Assembly: GCF_041956535.1 (NCBI RefSeq)
Contig: NW_027192202.1
Location: 203,529-267,528 of the forward strand
Origin: Calcarisporiella thermophila CBS 279.70
Taxonomy: Eukaryota > Calcarisporiellomycota
Direction of reading: 5' to 3'
DNA: 64,000 nt
Within the stretch, counting starts at the first letter, position 1; each line of letters begins with the position of its first letter. This document shows positions 14,605-23,908 of the stretch, in pieces. Made by a program: the position numbers and the translations under genes. The notes below the pieces were generated by a model. It was not told the DNA's origin, ran no database searches, and saw only the letters and a list, made by a program, of their open reading frames with translations.

Positions 14605-15746
14605 TCAAGATAATGTGGAAGCCTCCCTTAGTTTCTGCAATAGACTGGGAATAGCGTCTGATTTATACTCGCTCCAATATTCGTAGAGAGTAAGTATTTC
14701 TTGTGTGATTTCCATTATCTGTAAGTGGAGTCAAAATACTTAATTTCTCCAAGCAATAACTTCAAAATCACTCTCAAAGACATACTTCCTCTACTTCCAC
14801 GTTTAAATCAGCAAACCATTGCTTCATGTCCCGTCCTTTACTTTCGCCCAAATACTCACCCCCATGATCCAGCACACAAGTCATAAATATGGCTGCCAGC
14901 GCAATCATGTGTGGAGGATACAATAAGCAGACATCGGTTCTATATGAGTCGTTTATAATAAACCATGCGTGCTGAATGCCCAAATCTCGCATACCAAGCT
15001 CTTTGGCAATGGACAGGAGAGTGCGGTAAGGATGCCAGACAATTAGATGGAATTCAAGTTCCTCAAGAAGATAAAACTCAAATTCAGCAACTTTGGCGCT
15101 ATCATAGTTGAAACCCCCGTATTCTTCAGTGAAGGCATAGCCGTAAGTTGAATGTGATGAATAATACATATGGAGATGTAAAATGGTTACTACCTTGCAT
15201 CAGTGCGCGCATTTCAGCCACAACCGTCTTAATATGCAATGGGCACTCCTCGATCTTGCAAGCCAAATAGACGCATGTTGTTAGCACGAGATATGGATCA
15301 GTTCTACAAAAGCAATTCCTTTATCAAACCAAAAACAGGATTAGCAAAGTAGCCGAAGACATTTTAAAAAGTGTAAGCTACTTTGTATAAAAACGTTTAA
15401 AGTAGACAAAAGCCGTGGCAATAACTTGCTGACGCAAGGAAAGCCGCTTTCCCAATTTTTGAATAACTTAAAAGAGAGAGAAATTGAAGTCAATAGAGGT
15501 TCCTTGTATATTACTAAGAATAAATATTACTATTCGCAAACCAAATCTTAATTTTTAATAGATCAGATGCTGAGGCATGTCTGAGGTCCTCGCGTTGACT
15601 GTGAATTAAACGATTTCTATCGAGTAACCAATGTGCTCTGTCGGGCGAAAATAATAGGATGAAATAAAAAAAGGAAATGAAAAAACGTCAAAAAAGCCTT
15701 CTTCGATTCTTTACCTCTGTGTCGACGCCCAAAAGTTAGCTGCCAT
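14605..15746 (-). CDS. SSN8: cyclin C (Mediator kinase-module cyclin, Ssn8/Srb11)
   Basis: Six exons (15746-15715, 15637-15531, 15466-15382, 15303-15194, 15123-14786, 14718-14605) give 261 residues, a little below the human and yeast sizes. The start MAANFWAST is the cyclin C signature. The first cyclin fold contains [17 protein letters not shown] and [13 protein letters not shown]; the second contains FYLLEELEF and [10 protein letters not shown]. Cyclin C pairs with Cdk8 in the Mediator kinase module, repressing or tuning Pol II transcription. The very short first exon (32 nt) and the 76-107 nt internal exons hide most of the gene from simple frame searches. Each junction restores a conserved block. 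The first residues of exon 5 depend on an AG choice at 15124-15125, the only uncertain boundary. Confidence 0.92.
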
Positions 15747-16049
15747 CTCACAATTTACTCCCTCTAACTATTCCACTTATGAAAAAAAATGGTCCGGCTT
15801 TCAAGGCACGTTGGTTGTGGCTTGTCGGTTACAAAATTCCATTGCATTTCAAAGAACGCTCCCACATTCTTAGCAGGTGTAAAAATGAAAGCTATGAGCG
15901 AAAGGAAGGCACGTAGAGCAATATAAAAACCCTGGCCCACGACGTTACACATTCTCTCTTCCCTTTGTGTATCTATACCCCCTTAACTATACCCCTCATT
16001 ATACCCTTTACGCTATACCCTCAGAGATACCCCGCCCACTATACCCGCA
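15747..16049. other. intergenic between divergent cyclin C and secreted-protein gene
   Basis: These 303 bp are shared upstream sequence of two divergent genes. The half next to the plus-strand gene is occupied by the TATACCC repeats listed separately. Confidence 0.5.
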
Positions 16050-16051
16050 AT
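15974..16051 (+). repeat. three 26-bp composite TATACCC repeats at the start codon of the secreted-protein gene
   Basis: The heptamer TATACCC starts at 15974, 15988, 16000, 16014 and 16040, with a GATACCC variant at 16026. Spacing alternates 14, 12, 14, 12, 14, so the true unit is 26 bp with three copies. The last heptamer ends 3 bp before the ATG at 16050. The repeats may form a clustered binding site or a 5'-leader element. No known factor is assigned. Confidence 0.75.
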
Positions 16052-16535
16052 GTATACTTCTCCGCTTATACTCTTAGGGTGTGCTGCTCTCGCCCTTGCA
16101 ATGCCATCGACTCCAATGAAACGACTTCTTGGGTCGCCAGATGCTGTTGGCCTGTTTGGACCGCCCGCAATATGCGATGCAGACTACAACTGTAAGGGAC
16201 AGATATGAACTTCCCTACTGATAGTCATGGTTGCTATAACTTTTTATCCTGATATGCGTAGGCGTACCGAATATCAGAAAGATGTGCGACCTGAGAGTTT
16301 GTAACGTGTTTCACGCAATTCCCTGTCCAGATGAGTGTGCAGATAGCTGTCTTCGTAAGACAGTTGATCCATGTTGCCCGGTATGTATCCTCTCCATTTC
16401 TACTAGACATGCCCACTTGCTAAATATTCTCATTATTAGGACAACAATGTTGCATATTGTCCTGATGATGTTTCACAAGAGGAAGATGAAAAACCAGCAA
16501 AGAAGTATCGTAAGAAAAAGGAGAAAGGATATTAG
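16050..16535 (+). CDS. small secreted cysteine-rich protein
   Basis: Exons 16050-16191, 16262-16380 and 16440-16535 give 118 residues. The signal peptide is clear (MYTSPLILLGCAALALAMPS). The mature part carries ten cysteines, spaced C-x5-C-x7-C-x4-C-x7-C-x3-C-x3-C-x7-CC-x7-C, all between residues 42 and 96. The last 25 residues are Glu- then Lys-rich and end in KKKEKGY. The even cysteine number and secretion signal suggest a disulfide-stabilised extracellular protein. It is not a CFEM domain (which has eight cysteines in another spacing), and I recognise no hydrophobin or defensin pattern. Both introns use standard donors (GTAAGG, GTATGT), and splicing removes stops that would otherwise end the frame after exon 1. 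Its role is unknown. Small secreted proteins of this type include fungal effectors and antimicrobial peptides, but nothing here shows which. Confidence 0.72.
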
Positions 16536-16761
16536 TAGAATTCTTATTATAAATAAACGGTTTATTTTTAATAAAAAAACCATTATCAATAGCCACCAAA
16601 AAAAAACCAGTCAAGCAAATAAAAAAAGTTTGAACAAGGAAGAAAATACACAGTATATAAAAGTATAGTTGAAAGCTCTAAAAGCAAGTGAATGAAGTGA
16701 ATTAAAAAGAGACGAGTATTCGAACTGTAGCTTTAACTTCCCTCCTACATTCTTACGCGTC

Positions 16762-17163
16762 TCAGCTGCTTGAATCTCCTATTGGTACACCGTAGACATA
16801 GGATGAATCGGATGAAGCTGCGAATCTTGATTCCGTCTTTGAATCGGTTGAGGGAGCGCCTTGCAAGTGTCGTAACTTTTCATTTTCTGATCTCAATTGA
16901 TTGATATACTCTGTTGCTAAAATGGGACAAAGTGGATTAGGAATGTCACTGAAGTGAAGGTGCAAGGAAATTGAAGACATGGCCTCAACTACTTCACCTT
17001 TTCGTAAGATGACCGCCTTAGAATCTGATGAATTGCATCCAGGGACAGATTGCCTCAACTCTTCGAAATTAATGTTAATCATATTTCGTCTTTTCTTTTC
17101 GGACATCACATGTGCTAGTCGACGCGAGTCGGGTGTTGGATAGGGGCTAGTTCGTTCTGCCAT
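16762..17163 (-). CDS. bHLH-leucine zipper transcription factor
   Basis: Exons 17163-16998 and 16916-16762 give 106 residues. The basic region and helix 1 (RRLAHVMSEKKRRNMININF) contain the His-Glu-Arg-like contact pattern of E-box binders. The loop is short and helix 2 (KAVILRKATEYINQL) runs into a brief leucine repeat (RSENEKLRHLQ). The tail is Ser-rich. It is a small nuclear DNA-binding protein of the Max/Ino4-like class. The 81-nt intron is a multiple of three and has no in-frame stop, so the unspliced frame also reads through. Splicing is preferred because it rebuilds the canonical helix 2. Target genes cannot be read from the sequence. Confidence 0.85.
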   Translation of the reverse strand: MAERTSPYPTPDSRRLAHVMSEKKRRNMININFEELRQSVPGCNSSDSKAVILRKGEVVEAMSSISLHLHFSDIPNPLCPILATEYINQLRSENEKLRHLQGAPSTDSKTESRFAASSDSSYVYGVPIGDSSS

Positions 17164-18624
17164 GTTGTTGATTTGCCTTCAATGTACAATGAATAACTTG
17201 TTTAATTTCAAATGAAAAGTATAGGGGGGAGTTCAAAAATTGCAATGTGGACTTTACTCCCCAAAAAAATAGCGTCACGTGGCACTCTTACGATCTAGGG
17301 TAGGTTATTTTTCAATAAAAATCTTCATTACTAAACTCGGTCTATTTAAAACAAGAAGGGAGAGGATATAGTCACTGTAAACTATTAAATATAAATATTT
17401 TGCCTTCAAAATGGACAATCCAGTATCCGGATTCCCTGTGTCATTTTCATATGATTACTTTAAGAGATTTAATGAGTCTTAAAGAGAGCAACGATTACAC
17501 GACAAAAGTGGCACTCCGCATTGAATCTCAGTTAATCTAAGTTACAGCAATCGTGTTCACAAATACAGAAAAAGTACTCTTTATAAGGGCTATGAATCGA
17601 ATCTGATGCGATAAGATTATAAATGACTTGAATATTTTTCTGGCGCAAATACTACTATGTCCGGCTTAATAACGAAAGAGTCTTCATGGTATATGAAACT
17701 TTAAATTTAACAAGATTTTTATTTTGAAAGGCTGGAATATTTTAGTCCTAGTATTGCTTAGAAATATTTAAACCATCTTTTTACATCACGATTTTAATCA
17801 TTGAGTATAGGTTGGAACTATAAATTGAGCTTGTAGTTGCAATTTTAAATTTTAAATTTTATTACGCCCTCCACTATCTATCTACATATCTATGAGGGTG
17901 TCAAGAAGAGTCAAGGAAGAGAAAGAGGATCTCTAAAGGTTGCTTTGAGATCACAAGAGCGCGAAAAAAAAAGGACACTGTATTCATCAGTGAATATTGA
18001 TCCTATTTTTGCATATCCTATTTGTCTGAAAATATAATCAGTATATCGTCAAAGCATGAAAAGTAAACAAGATTCGAAGCCAACTAAGGGCGAATGTAAT
18101 AAGCGTATCTTCACCCTATTAGAATAGCCACCGATGTAAAAGATCGAAAAACTCTCATTAGCATATCAGCAATTGAGCTAAAAGTATATCTTAGATTATC
18201 TAAGTGTAATTTGAGGACTATACTCAAGGTACTCAAGGTAACTTTTGCTCAAATGTAGTGACATTTGAGCAAAAGTTAGGGAATGCTTATTTCATTGCTA
18301 TTGTTGAGCTCACCCAATAGAGTTCCATTATAAGCACAACATATTCTATTTGTATTCAGTCTTATCACAAGAGCTAAATAAGACAAAATCAAATAAAAGA
18401 AATGAAGGGTGAAGAAAAGTAAATCTTTATACAATCAAGAAAATAGAAAAAAAAAAAAATGCAAAGAGCCGATAGATTAAGCCAAAAAAAGTATCCCATC
18501 TCTTGAGAAAAAAGGAAAAAAAACATATCTCAACTATTAACAAACAAAAAAAAAAGATTGAAAAATGATCAACTAAGAAATTTTAATATATAAAAGAGAA
18601 AAATAGTAAAAAAAAAATGTGGCT
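17164..18624. other. 1.46-kb intergenic region
   Basis: This is AT-rich sequence between the bHLH start and the EPL1 stop. It contains one strong structured element, the perfect hairpin at 18239-18278 with two 9-bp direct repeats before it. A-rich tracts near 18448-18610 lie in the EPL1 3' region. No gene is seen. Confidence 0.55.
18222..18278. repeat. perfect 18-bp inverted repeat (4-nt loop) preceded by tandem 9-mers
   Basis: TAACTTTTGCTCAAATGT (18239-18256) is followed by AGTG and then its exact complement ACATTTGAGCAAAAGTTA (18261-18278). Two abutting copies of ACTCAAGGT occupy 18222-18230 and 18231-18239. The hairpin would be stable in DNA or RNA on either strand. It lies about 350 bp past the EPL1 stop codon on that gene's strand, too far to be an obvious terminator element. 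Confidence 0.85.
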
Positions 18625-21098
18625 CTACCATCCTTGGCGCTGTAACGTTCCTCCATGAACACCCTTCCCATGAGCTACGCCGCCCACACCGTTAGCTGCT
18701 CGTGCTAATCCATTCATCATGGCCACAGCAGCAGCAGCCGAGACATGCCCATTCAGATTGCGTCCCGCAGCAAGGGGAGATGCAGCGAGAGCATTGGACG
18801 GAAGCGCTAGACCAGTCGAGGTCAACTGAACGCGGTTGCCGACTGCGCTTGTGGCGTTGCCCGATCCTGCTGAAGTAGTGGGGGTCATTGTATGGGGTGA
18901 TGACTGTGGCGTTGCGGAAGTCTTCTGCCGCTTTGTTGCCGGGACACCGTTGGCCATTCCACTCGGTATCCTGGGCGATGCATTAGAAACTCCATTTGTG
19001 CCATTGGCAGAGGAACTCGTTGAGTTAACGCTTTGTTGCAGAGGCAATGCTAGTTCAACTGCCCAGTTCCTCTGCACTCCACCTGTGCCATTGACACCGG
19101 CTACAGAAGATGACTGTTGCTGTTGCTGAGAGTGTCCTACTTTTGAAGGCGGGATACCACGTCTTATTCCAGACTGCGTAGCTCCCCCACGTGTCCCGGC
19201 CCCCACTGGTATCTGCTGTCCACCGGGTTTTCGTTGACCAGTGGGCGTGAACAAATGACTTGATCGCACTCCGGAATGCCCTCCTTCACCTCCAGAGCCA
19301 GTAGAGCTTGGATGGTATGTTGAACGGATCATCAAATTCCAGAGGTCCGCGTCATTAAGTAGCTTGCAACGTAGTCTAATTGCGCTTCGTTTCATGTCGT
19401 CTAGCACAATGGTATCCTCCCCTTCGCTCAGATCATTATCGAATTTGTATCGGTCAGCCCTTAGATCTGCAGCGCCATCCATGATGTCCACTGCCGGACT
19501 CCCGCACCGACGGTCCAAAAAGATGCGGCCACCACGTCCTACACGCTTACGGTACTTCCATGCTGGCTGTCCTCCATGGTGGTGGTGGTGGTGGTGGTGG
19601 TGATAATTTACAGAGGAATTTGCCGCAGACAACCGCTTGAAGTAAGTAAGGGGGTATGGTATCGGTAGCGGTTGGTAGGGATTCTGGGTAACATCCTCCC
19701 ATAACGCATTGCGTTCTCTGTACCTCGCCAATTCTCCTTCAATAAGAGCACGTTCCCGCGCCGCCGCCATCGCCGCCGCCATACTCGCGCTCATGCCCGG
19801 AGTAGCAGAAGTGGGACTTGGCTCTGCGCTTCCACTTCGAATTTTCCCAAGTGGAATCTTCAGAGTTGCACTCGATACTTCGGACAACGCAGAAACCTTC
19901 CTTTTCTTCTTTGCACGCAAAAATTCGTCATCCTCCTCGCGTATGCCCAGGCGACGCTGATAGAGCTTGAATTTACACTTTTGCTCGAAGATCATGTGTT
20001 CGATCACCAAAGATTCTTTTCGGTATTTCTCGCGGCGGCTGACCATCTCCAAAAGACTTCGGGCCGTTTCCATCTCGTGACGGAGGCGGCGGAGTTTGTC
20101 CAGAGCCTGATTGTCGCGGCCGCGAGTCTTACGCATTGGGCGGGTCTCGCGCCGGCGGAAGCACAAATATGGATCTGCTTCATTACGGAGGGTATCTTCC
20201 ATACGTAACTGAGGCATTATTTGCTTGCCTCCTCGCTTGGTACGTCTCTCTTTCCAATGTGGGTAAATGTGACGAGCAAATACGCGAAGCCGATTAAGCT
20301 GTCCACCAACAAAGGTTGATTCGAGATCCTCTAGCGTAGGAATTTGGGTCACATCCTGTCAAGGATCAAAGATAGATAAAGGGTCAGACACACTAGGTAG
20401 AAACGGGCGCATATAGGTTGCATCAAGATACACTACCATACTCAAGAAGGGCACCTTTTCATTAGTTGCTTTCTCAAGCTGCGACATGACAAGCTCGAAT
20501 TGATCCTCAGTCATACAAGCATCCTTTTTTGCACGCTTATTGTGTTCTACAAGCCATGCCTCGTCCTCCTCATCCATACAGTAAGGACATCCGACACAAT
20601 CTTCGACAGTGCTTGAGAAACGTATCAGCGTGGAAGGCATTGCAAAGGAATTTTTGTAGAGCGCATCATAATTTTCAATATGACGCGACGCATCTGGGGT
20701 AGGGATATAGAGCGGCGCACCCTCGCCTGTCGTCACCGCCGCCTGCTTAGCAGATATAGCCGCCTGCAGATGGTGCTCCTATAGTTTACAAAAAAGGAAA
20801 AGTTTAAGTTAGAAAAAAGTTTCAGAAATAAAATTGGTTCATGACTCATTGAAAAAAAAACAATAAAGCAACGCCCATCCAATCAGAAATCGCCACATGA
20901 TTTTTACAATAGTATAGTATATTATCTATTTACCTCCTCCTCCTCCTTATCGACGCCCGTCTCGACGAGAGGCACGGCACGCTTCAGCGAGTCTGCCTCG
21001 TCGAGGTCGGGAATGTCTGACTGACGGTATACTGGCAGAAGCTGCCGTGGTCCAAGCTTCTGCCGTCGAAATCGAGGTCCTGGCGGTGATTTAGTCAT
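18625..21098 (-). CDS. EPL1: Enhancer of polycomb-like protein Epl1 (NuA4 subunit)
   Basis: Exons 21098-20934, 20778-20437 and 20355-18625 give 745 residues. The EPcA region (residues about 1-320) starts FRRQKLGPRQLLPVY and continues with PSTLIRFSSTVEDC, MDEEDEAWL, PYLCFRRRETR and RKTRGRDNQALDKLRRLRHEME, all typical of Epl1. This region anchors the Esa1 acetyltransferase, Yng2 and Eaf6 in the piccolo NuA4 complex, acting on nucleosomal H4 and H2A. The C-terminal half is low-complexity (Ser, Gly, Asn, Ala) and includes nine consecutive histidines encoded at about 19579-19603. An in-frame TGA at 20359-20361 is not a defect. It falls inside an 81-nt phase-0 intron (20436-20356) with a CTGAC branch site and TTGACAG acceptor, and removing it restores FLSM-DVTQIPTLEDLE. 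Confidence 0.92.
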
Positions 21099-22357
21099 TG
21101 CTTTTTGTTCTCATTACAAAATCAGAAAAAAATTTTTATAAAATGTATCGTTACAACTATATGTTAGTGTGTAAAAATTAAAAAACTGGAGATACGGAAA
21201 ATGATCAATGAGAAGTGATGAAAAATAATAGTAGCAATGATGGCAATGTTTATTTTTTCCGACGCTGTCCAGTCGCTGCCTATCAGCCAACCCATAAAGT
21301 AAAAATTTGAGAAAAAATTGGGGCAAAATTGGTGGCTTAGCGGATCTTCCAAAATTCCACTTCAAAAAGTCTCGTAAAGAGACGACTTGATGCTATACAC
21401 TTTACGCTGGATAAACTTGGATCAAATAAAGAGGACCTCTATCCTTAGAAAAAAAAACTTTGGCCTGCCAACTTGGACACTTATTCTTTGCATTCCATCA
21501 TAAAACTCCTATAGTTTTTTCTTCTTTCACAGTGCGGCTTAGCTAAAAATATGATCGCTGTATGATGTATTACCCTCATAACGAGCTTCTTTCCAGTTGG
21601 ATATGTATGTTCTACTTTGTATAGCTCTCTGTGAAAATATTCATATCATGTAAACTAATAGAATAATGAGATAAAAACAATCAGCTTTCAATATAATAAA
21701 CATCCATATATTGAGAGTGCTTCCTTACCTTTACATCCACACGACTGAAAACGGCAACTAAATGCTATGCATACATCAAGAGAGAGGCAAAAAGCTGACA
21801 ATTTCGTAATTCAATTGTCATTAGAGCCCAAGGTCATTGTAAGCAAAATATTGAATTCGACCGAAGCACTGTTCTCTTCTCTCTTACTCCCTATTTCCCA
21901 TAGTATTTGCTAAGACTAGCTCGCCATTGTCTTGCTTTGTATTCTATAGAGAAAACTCGAATCTTTCGTAAAGTAACGGCAGTTAGAATTCACCCCATGG
22001 AGAACGATTTTTTTCTGGCTGAGCTGTGCTTTGACAACATATAATGTCTTTCAGTGAGGTATAAAAGTTGGCTGGAGTTTTTTTTAAAGAGATAGCATTA
22101 AAATTCTCAACTGTAGGATAAATTTTGTTGTGAAAAGAATGAAAGAAAGAACCAGGGAAAATACTTTGCACTCTTGAGAATGAAGTATACAGGTGTGACT
22201 GCTAATAGTTTGATATTACACCACCAACTACCCAATCCAAATCCAATCAGTAAAATTTATGGATAAGTTAGAAATGACAAAATCGAATTTAAAACAGTAT
22301 CAAAAGGAAGACACAAAGAAAAGGCGTGAAAGCTACACAACAATATCCACTTTATCA
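21099..22357. other. 1.26-kb intergenic region
   Basis: This AT-rich region holds the EPL1 promoter at one end and the 3' region of the NDK-like gene at the other. No convincing coding exons, RNA gene or repeat is seen. Confidence 0.5.
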
Positions 22358-23368
22358 TTACAATTCTTCTGAATATTTTCGCTTCGACGCAGACTGCTCG
22401 ATGGTGGTGGGTTTATTGATAGATCTAGCACTCTGGTCAGAGGCATGATAATTACTCTTATCTACAATTGCGAAAATGTTAGTATTGAGAGTTGGGTCTG
22501 ATATTAAACCGGATTCAATACCAATAGGTTTTGGCTCTCTATCCTTTAGCTCTGGGTCATGTGTGGCGAGCACGGGGGTATTCCCGTTCGATAAAGAAAA
22601 ACTGGTGGACTCTGCGTGATGGGAGATGAAAGCTGCGAAATATCCGTTAATTCAAGTAGTAATTTGTAATAGAATATTTATTTGTTTACATTTTGTTTCC
22701 TCGATATTAGAAGTTGGCATGATAGACCTGTCGGCACCGTAAAATGGGATAATAACATGTTCGTATACCCGCCTATTCACCGCTTTATAAAAATATACAA
22801 GGCGCTTTACAACAGCTCTTCCAGCGGCTTCTATTAGCCTTGGTGCCGCCGCTCCCATGTTGATTTGACCACCCCTCTCTTTTATATTCTCTTCCCCGAA
22901 TACTATGTTTATTTCTCGCTCCGCATTCTCAACTGAATCACTACCGTGTGCTGCATTCCAACTACCATCCTTGCCAAATTTAGCTCTAACACTCTGAGGT
23001 TTCTCTTTTCGAGCTCTCTCGGAGTTCGTGGGCCCAAGCATATCTCTCCAAGCTTTGATAGCATTGGGACCCCTAAGCTCCATTGCATATATGGGTGTGC
23101 TACTCATCCATTGTGTTAACTCATCGTAGAATGGTTTATCTTGATGCTCGCGGTAGAATTCTCGTGCCTGAGCTAGTGAAAGTTTGACCTCTTTTTGGCG
23201 ATGGACATTCAGAGCAGAAGCGCTGAGGAGAAAAAGAATAGCGTCTTTGTGCTGAGGATATGCGTCAGGTTTAATAATAGCCAGAGTGCGCTGGTAAGCA
23301 TTGGTTTTGCGAAGAGGTGCAGTTGAATAAGATGGGGTATCTACTTCGTGACTATTCTGTGAAAACAT
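22358..23368 (-). CDS. nucleoside diphosphate kinase family protein, non-classical
   Basis: Exons 23368-22690 and 22632-22358 give 317 residues. Residues 23-160 are an NDK domain: NAYQRTLAIIKPDA carries the ATP-contacting lysine, and NAAHGSDSV matches the NDK active-site signature with the phospho-accepting histidine at 141. Classical NDKs are about 150 residues; this one has a longer loop (SERARKEKPQS) as in NME5/NME6-like members. It also has about 150 extra C-terminal residues, hydrophobic then polar and Ser-rich. The catalytic histidine is present, so activity (gamma-phosphate transfer between nucleoside di- and triphosphates) is plausible. The ATG at 23368 lies in a TTTTCACAG-like acceptor context, so an upstream exon at 23595-23440 could replace it and add a signal peptide. 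Confidence 0.82.
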
Positions 23369-23427
23369 TTGCTAATTAATACAGGCAAAAAAAATGTGAT
23401 GCTAGCATCCATGGTGAGCAGAGGTAT

Positions 23428-23595
23428 TTACACCACCTCAGCAACGGCACACCGACAAATTCTCTGCTTCAGAACCTCCTGGATCGCATTCGGAAAAAAT
23501 GAATGCGGGATATTAGCACAAAAATACTCTCTGACCGCCGGAGAGGCTGTGTGTAGCACTAAGAGCAGAATCAAAAGGAACAGGGTGCCCTTCAT
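23428..23595 (-). CDS. short signal-peptide ORF, possible 5' exon of the NDK-like gene
   Basis: The 55-residue frame starts with a very clear secretion signal (MKGTLFLLILLLVLHTASPA) followed by about 35 residues with three cysteines. It ends 59 bp before the NDK-like start on the same strand, leaving almost no room for a separate NDK promoter. Splicing from GAG at 23440 (donor GTGGTG) to the AG just inside the NDK ATG (TTTTCACAG|AATAGT) keeps the frame open. It may therefore be the first exon of a secreted or ER-directed NDK, or a free-standing small secreted peptide. The donor is weak, so I keep it separate. Confidence 0.35.
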   Translation of the reverse strand: MKGTLFLLILLLVLHTASPAVREYFCANIPHSFFPNAIQEVLKQRICRCAVAEVV

Positions 23596-23908
23596 TTTTC
23601 CTATTCTTATACACAAACCATCAGACACGTATTCTCAAAAATTTAATTATACAATGATAGATTTCGGAACGATCTCGCAAACCAGCCACAGCACCATTCT
23701 GGTATTTAGTCTTTTATTACAAATAGAATGGAAAATAACAGAAAACAATAAAAGGAAACAATAGACAACTTCTTGCAAAACCAAAGCTAAGAAATGATAA
23801 TAAAAGGCATAAGTATTTCAATATCATAGGACTAATAAATAAAGAGAGGAAAACAATGAGCTAGAGGATGGCCAAAAAAGGAAAGGAAACAGCCATGAGA
23901 TATGAAAA
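23596..23908. other. short intergenic segment
   Basis: This gap of about 310 bp holds AT-rich sequence between the small signal-peptide ORF and the stop of the next minus-strand gene. Nothing distinctive is seen. Confidence 0.35.

Noticed and set aside
19579-19603. CAC/GTG trinucleotide run
   Set aside because: It codes nine histidines within EPL1 and is an ordinary coding microsatellite rather than a separate element.
20355-20440. In-frame TGA within the EPL1 reading frame, suggesting a broken gene or recoding
   Set aside because: An 81-nt phase-0 intron with donor GTAGTG, CTGAC branch site and TTGACAG acceptor removes the stop and restores the conserved EPcA sequence, so neither a pseudogene nor stop-codon readthrough is needed.
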